The notes below the pieces were generated by a model, which worked only from the letters and a program-made list of their open reading frames with translations, did no database searches and was not told the DNA's origin. Shown here piece after piece: positions 5,014 to 8,703 of a stretch of 8,703 nucleotides of DNA (the stretch's first letter is position 1; each line of letters starts with the position of its first letter). Source of the DNA: Ruminococcus sp. UBA3286 (GTDB lineage: Bacteria; Bacillota; Clostridia; Oscillospirales; Ruminococcaceae); assembly GCA_002362135.1 (NCBI GenBank), contig DETO01000074.1:1-8703 (forward strand), in the 5' to 3' direction. The translations under genes were made by a program, and so were the position numbers.

Positions 5014-7320
5014 ATGAATAATTCCATGAACCCTGAGTTTAAGATAAGAGAGGTAGCCGAACGAATTAGGCTTACGCGCGAATCGGTAGGTCTGTCTCCC
5101 GAAGAAATGGCTGAAAAATGCGGCATTTCCACGTATGAATACATGGCGTACGAGGGCGGTGCAAAGGATTTCAGCTTCACTTTCATCTATAAATTCGCTA
5201 ACGCGTGCGGCGTCGAGATCACCGACCTTATGGAGGGCGAATCACCGCACATCAACAGCTTCGATATCACAAGAGCAGGCGAGGGTCTCCCTATCGTCAG
5301 AAGAAAGGGTCTGACCTATATGCGCCTTGCTCCCAACTTCAAAAACAAGATCGGCGAGCCTTTTCTCGTAACGATACCCTATGTTGACGAAAAATACAGA
5401 GTTCCGCACCCTCATACCCACGAGGGTCAGGAGATGGATATCGTCATAAGCGGTCAGCTGAAAGTCCGCGTGGGCGATAATATCGAGATTCTCAACGAGG
5501 GCGATTCCATTTACTACGACAGCTCCGAACCGCACGACGAATGGGCGGCAGGCGGCAGCGAATGTAAATTCTACGCCGTTGTTTTCGGTGCGAACGCCCC
5601 TCAGCGCGCTATCCAGCACCTTGAACCCGTAATTCTCCCCGGCGTTACGAATTTCGACCTTGCCAAGGTCGAAAATCCCGTTGCCGATAAATTCGTTGAG
5701 ATAGATACGGACGAAAACGGCGCAATGAAGAATATCCGCTTTAAAAATGTGGAAACCTTCAACTTCGGATTCGACGTTGTGGACGCCCTTGCCACTAAAG
5801 ATCCCGACAAGACGGCGCTTATCTACGTTGACAACGACATGAACGACAGAAAGTTCACTTTCGCCGAAATAAAGAAATATTCCAACATGACCGCCAATTA
5901 TTTCCGCTCCATGGGAATCAGAAAAGGCGATAAGGTAATGCTCGTTCTCAAGCGTCATTACCAGTTCTGGTTCTCGATAATTGCCCTCCACAAGATAGGC
6001 GCAGTCGTTATCCCCGCTACAAATCAGCTCGTTCAGCACGATTTTACCTACAGATTCAAGGCTGCCGACGTTAAAGCTATCGTATGCACTGCCGACGGCG
6101 ATGTTGCTCATCAGGTCGATCTTGCTGTCGAAGAATGCGGAATGAAGATCATGCGCATGATAGTTAAGGGCGAACGCGACGGCTGGTTCAATTTCGACGA
6201 GGGAATCAAGGGATGCAGCGACGTTTTCGAGCGTCCCACAAATCCTGCCGAACTCTCCTGCGGTCACGATACGAATCTCATGTACTTCACTTCCGGTACT
6301 ACCGGTTATCCGAAAATCGCGGCGCACAGCCATTTGTATGCTCTCGGTCATTTCGTTACGGCGCGTTACTGGCATAACGTCGATCCCAACGGCATACATT
6401 TCACGATCTCCGATACCGGCTGGGGAAAGGCTCTCTGGGGCAAGCTTTACGGTCAATGGCTCAGCGAGACCTGCATTTTCGTGTACGATTTCGAGAGATT
6501 CCACGCGGACAAGATTCTGCCGATGTTCAAAAAATACGGCATCACAACTTTCTGCGCGCCTCCCACGATGTTCCGCTTCTTTATCAAGGAAGATCTGTCA
6601 AAATACGATCTCAGCAGCATAAAATATGCGACTGTTGCAGGCGAAGCGCTTAATCCCGAAGTTTACAATCAGTTCCTCAAAGCTACGGGCGTGAAGCTTA
6701 TGGAAGGATTTGGTCAGACCGAAACTACCCTTGTTATCGGCAATTTCGTGGGCATGACGGCTCGTCCCGGCTCTATGGGCAAGCCAAATGTTCAGTACGA
6801 TGTGGATATAGTCGATCCCGACGGAAATCCCGTTAAACCCGGCGAAACGGGCGAGATCGTTATCCGCACGGATAAAAATACGCCTCCCGGACTTTTCCTC
6901 GGTTACTACAACGACGACGAAAAGACCAAGGAAGCATGGCACGACAATATCTACCATACGGGCGATACCGCATGGAAAGACGAGGACGGCTATTACTGGT
7001 ATGTCGGCAGAGTTGACGACGTTATCAAGTCGTCGGGCTATCGTATCGGGCCTTTCGAGATCGAAAGCGTTATCATGGAACTCCCCTATGTTCTGGAATG
7101 CGGCGTAAGCGCTGCTCCCGATCCCGTAAGAGGTCAGGTCGTAAAGGCTTCTATCGTTCTCGTAAAGGGTACTGAGGGTACGGAAGAGCTGAAAAAGGAA
7201 ATTCAGCAGTATGTAAAAGAGCATACCGCGCCTTATAAATATCCGAGAATCGTTGAATTCCGCGACGAACTGCCAAAAACGATCAGCGGCAAGATCAGAC
7301 GCGTTGAATTGAAAGGCTGA
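5014..7320 (+). CDS. HTH-cupin-acyl-CoA synthetase fusion protein
   Basis: This 768-residue protein joins a regulator to an enzyme. Residues about 9-75 form an XRE-type helix-turn-helix (TRESVGLSPEEMAEKCGIS, then YKFANACGV). Residues about 115-195 form a cupin with motif 1 ligands H134, H136 and E140 and motif 2 H174. From about 225 to the end it is an ANL-superfamily acyl-CoA synthetase. It has the phosphate-binding loop TSGTTGYPK (426-434), EGFGQTE (564-570), D651 in HTGD, the hinge region GRVDDVIKSSGYRIGP (665-680) and the catalytic K760 in ISGK. Motifs such as SDTGWGKALWGK resemble medium-chain acyl-CoA synthetases. The likely reaction is carboxylate + ATP + CoA to acyl-CoA + AMP + PPi in the cytoplasm; the substrate is unknown. 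All core motifs are intact, so both halves look functional. Stand-alone HTH-cupin regulators and synthetases are well known; here they are one chain. The gene stands alone between terminators and has a strong promoter with an operator-like repeat. Confidence 0.95.
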   Translation: MNNSMNPEFKIREVAERIRLTRESVGLSPEEMAEKCGISTYEYMAYEGGAKDFSFTFIYKFANACGVEITDLMEGESPHINSFDITRAGEGLPIVRRKGLTYMRLAPNFKNKIGEPFLVTIPYVDEKYRVPHPHTHEGQEMDIVISGQLKVRVGDNIEILNEGDSIYYDSSEPHDEWAAGGSECKFYAVVFGANAPQRAIQHLEPVILPGVTNFDLAKVENPVADKFVEIDTDENGAMKNIRFKNVETFNFGFDVVDALATKDPDKTALIYVDNDMNDRKFTFAEIKKYSNMTANYFRSMGIRKGDKVMLVLKRHYQFWFSIIALHKIGAVVIPATNQLVQHDFTYRFKAADVKAIVCTADGDVAHQVDLAVEECGMKIMRMIVKGERDGWFNFDEGIKGCSDVFERPTNPAELSCGHDTNLMYFTSGTTGYPKIAAHSHLYALGHFVTARYWHNVDPNGIHFTISDTGWGKALWGKLYGQWLSETCIFVYDFERFHADKILPMFKKYGITTFCAPPTMFRFFIKEDLSKYDLSSIKYATVAGEALNPEVYNQFLKATGVKLMEGFGQTETTLVIGNFVGMTARPGSMGKPNVQYDVDIVDPDGNPVKPGETGEIVIRTDKNTPPGLFLGYYNDDEKTKEAWHDNIYHTGDTAWKDEDGYYWYVGRVDDVIKSSGYRIGPFEIESVIMELPYVLECGVSAAPDPVRGQVVKASIVLVKGTEGTEELKKEIQQYVKEHTAPYKYPRIVEFRDELPKTISGKIRRVELKG

Positions 7321-7332
7321 TTCAAAAAAATT

Positions 7333-7360
7333 ATCCCCTGCAATTTTGCAGGGGATTTTT
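7333..7360. terminator. Bidirectional terminator between convergent genes
   Basis: ATCCCCTGCA (7333-7342) and TGCAGGGGAT (7347-7356) form a perfect 10-bp stem with a 4-base loop. A T-run follows on the plus strand (7356-7360), and an A-run at 7324-7330 gives a T-tract on the minus strand. It lies 12 bp after the synthetase stop and just beyond the stop of the minus-strand dockerin gene, so it can serve both. Confidence 0.92.
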
Positions 7361-7364
7361 ATGT

Positions 7365-8645
7365 TTATGAATTTTTCTGCACAAATCTTTTTCTCATCAA
7401 ACACAAATCATACACATCAAGAATTCCGTCGCCGTCAATATCAGCCGCTTTCCAATCTGCAATAAATTCATCTTCATTCAACAGCCATTTCTGCAAAACG
7501 ACAATATCGGCAATACTAAATGTTCCGTCATCGTTGCAGTCGCCTATGGAATCGGGTTTTACTACGGTCAGTTTCAACTGCGCAGCATCACCATCGCTGT
7601 TTATAACAGAAATTATCGCCGAACCCTCACCCACTGCTGTAACCATGCCCGTCTTTGAAACTACTGCGACGTCTTTATTATTAGATACAAATGTAAGATC
7701 GCTCTGATTCGCCGTAATCGCGAACTGCTCGCCGTTTTCAAGAGTAAGACTATTCCTGTTTATGACAAGTGCAGGCGCAGTTGCAGTTGTCGTCGTCGGT
7801 CTGGCAGTTTGCGTTGTACGGGAGGTAGTCGGCTTTGCTGCGGATGTCGTATTTTTTGAAGTCGAAGAAGTTTTATTAGTTGTTACGATATAACTTGTTG
7901 TTGTCGTTGTTGTTTGAGGTATCTGACAACTGATATTAATACGATATAATTCGCCGTCCGATAAGAAAACATAAAGCATATATCCTGTCCAAATGCCCGG
8001 TCTATTAAGTACTATTTTAATTGATTTCGTATTTTTATCATAACTGCACGACACTTCCCCGTAACTTACACTGCTTGCGCTTGGAGTTTGCATATCAACT
8101 ATTTCATATGATTCAAAAGTTCTCTGAGTATATAGAGAATCACCTGATGTAAACACAAGTTCTTCCGGTTCAACGGGAACAAGAGTAAAAACAATTGTAT
8201 GCGCGTCTTCCTGACGACAATATTTCACATTGCTTAAATTTGTTATTTCTCCATTTTTAATTGTAAAATCAACCTCCTGCGTATAGCTGTAGACAAAATT
8301 TCCGCCATATGGAGGTATATATTTAGATAACGCATAATTACCGTCACTGAGATCCAAGTTATATTTTCCCTCAAAGAATTTTTCATCATATGACGGCCCG
8401 ATATAAATATATTTGTCCGCTGCGGTTTGATGAAGTCTAAACAATGTTGTACCATATGAGTTAAAAAAATTAAACGGCGTCCCGTCCTCATTTTCAAACT
8501 TCATCGTCACATTATGATCAGACGTTTCACTATCAGCCGCTTTCGGCGTAAGACTGAAACCCAAAGGCGTTTCTATATTCAAGATGAATAGAGAAAAAAT
8601 CATTGCGCAAATAAAGGCGGCACACCTCTTCAATGTTTTTGTCAT
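7365..8645 (-). CDS. Secreted BIG2- and dockerin-containing surface protein
   Basis: This is a 426-residue exported protein. ATG 8645 is preferred: an AGAGGA ribosome site at 8657-8662 is 11 bases away, while an in-frame TTG at 8654 would be only 2 bases from it. Residues 1 to about 37 are a signal peptide (KTLKR, hydrophobic core, TPKAA). Residues about 44-160 include alternating strands with DLSDGNYALSKY and VDFTIKNGEITNL, which resemble the prealbumin-like SpaA/Cna-B fold; this is tentative. Residues 160-240 are unassigned. A Thr-rich linker spans about 244-291, then a BIG2-type immunoglobulin-like domain at about 294-362. The dockerin at about 367-423 has two canonical calcium loops (D369, N371, D373, D380 and D402, D404, D406, D413). 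No catalytic domain is evident, so a structural or adhesive role in a cellulosome-like complex is the likeliest reading. It converges with the synthetase gene. Confidence 0.9.
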   Translation of the reverse strand: MTKTLKRCAAFICAMIFSLFILNIETPLGFSLTPKAADSETSDHNVTMKFENEDGTPFNFFNSYGTTLFRLHQTAADKYIYIGPSYDEKFFEGKYNLDLSDGNYALSKYIPPYGGNFVYSYTQEVDFTIKNGEITNLSNVKYCRQEDAHTIVFTLVPVEPEELVFTSGDSLYTQRTFESYEIVDMQTPSASSVSYGEVSCSYDKNTKSIKIVLNRPGIWTGYMLYVFLSDGELYRINISCQIPQTTTTTTSYIVTTNKTSSTSKNTTSAAKPTTSRTTQTARPTTTTATAPALVINRNSLTLENGEQFAITANQSDLTFVSNNKDVAVVSKTGMVTAVGEGSAIISVINSDGDAAQLKLTVVKPDSIGDCNDDGTFSIADIVVLQKWLLNEDEFIADWKAADIDGDGILDVYDLCLMRKRFVQKNS

Positions 8646-8656
8646 TCCAATCAACT

Positions 8657-8662
8657 TCCTCT
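8657..8662 (-). promoter_or_regulatory. Ribosome binding site of the BIG2-dockerin gene
   Basis: AGAGGA on the minus strand is 11 bases before ATG 8645. The spacing is a little long, but the alternative TTG at 8654 would leave only 2 bases. Confidence 0.6.
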
Positions 8663-8663
8663 C

Positions 8664-8693
8664 TTAGAGCCTGTTCAGCATTAGACCTGTTCA
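8664..8693. repeat. Near-exact tandem direct repeat at the right edge
   Basis: TTAGAGCCTGTTCA (8664-8677) is repeated as TTAGACCTGTTCA (8681-8693), differing by one deleted base, with a 17-base period. It lies in the leader of the BIG2-dockerin gene. It could be a regulator site pair, a small duplication or part of a mobile-element end. The window stops too soon to tell. Confidence 0.55.
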
Positions 8694-8703
8694 ATAACCT
8701 CCA

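Noticed and set aside
5242..6504. A 420-codon open frame antisense to the synthetase gene
   Set aside because: It lies wholly inside a convincing gene on the other strand, has no credible ribosome site, and its translation shows no domain motifs. Biased codon use in the real gene can open the antisense frame.
6598..7404. A 268-codon minus-strand open frame spanning the synthetase end and the terminator
   Set aside because: It overlaps the synthetase C-terminal domain, crosses the bidirectional terminator and runs into the convergent dockerin gene, with no recognisable protein features.
8531..8703. Another minus-strand open frame running in from the window edge and overlapping the BIG2-dockerin start
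   Set aside because: It would overlap the signal peptide region by over 100 bp, and its translation shows no recognisable family. Chance is the simpler explanation, though the window edge prevents certainty.

Overview
The window looks like chromosomal DNA from a cellulosome-type gut or rumen Firmicute, most likely Ruminococcus or a close Oscillospiraceae relative. The grounds are three secreted proteins with C-terminal type I dockerin modules, one with a Thr-rich linker of the kind common in ruminococci, strong AGGAGG-type ribosome sites and T-rich intrinsic terminators. No species can be named from the sequence alone.

Layout, left to right. Positions 1-283 carry no gene; they hold three short inverted repeats and a terminator-like hairpin. 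On the minus strand follow uvrC (284-2104), the nuclease subunit of nucleotide excision repair, and 13 bp upstream of it a small Ser-rich lipoprotein (2118-2660) whose C-terminal domain resembles the colicin D/BECR nuclease fold. Both are probably read from one promoter at 2684-2712. Further upstream, still on the minus strand, are two paralogous secreted proteins, each a CAP/SCP domain plus a dockerin (2755-3549 and 3817-4608). Each has its own perfect terminator hairpin. Both should start at an ATG-ATG pair behind GAGGTG rather than at the in-frame TTG 27 bp upstream.

The 405-bp gap at 4609-5013 separates the leftward genes from one rightward gene (5014-7320). That gene encodes a single-chain fusion of an XRE-type helix-turn-helix, a cupin sensor domain and a complete medium-chain acyl-CoA synthetase-like enzyme. 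Its promoter matches the sigma-A consensus at both boxes with an extended -10. A 19-bp inverted repeat lies over the -35 box, with a second imperfect repeat centred exactly 30 bp upstream. This suggests that an enzyme carrying its own DNA-binding and ligand-binding domains may control its own gene.

Convergent with it, and sharing a bidirectional terminator, is a minus-strand secreted protein (7365-8645): an unassigned N-terminal region (possibly SpaA/Cna-B-like), a Thr-rich linker, a BIG2 immunoglobulin-like domain and a canonical dockerin. The right edge shows a near-exact direct repeat and perhaps the tail of another gene.

The most promising items are the HTH-cupin-synthetase fusion with its operator-like promoter, the lipoprotein with a colicin D-like domain next to uvrC, and the CAP-dockerin pair whose second calcium loop is altered in the same way in both copies.
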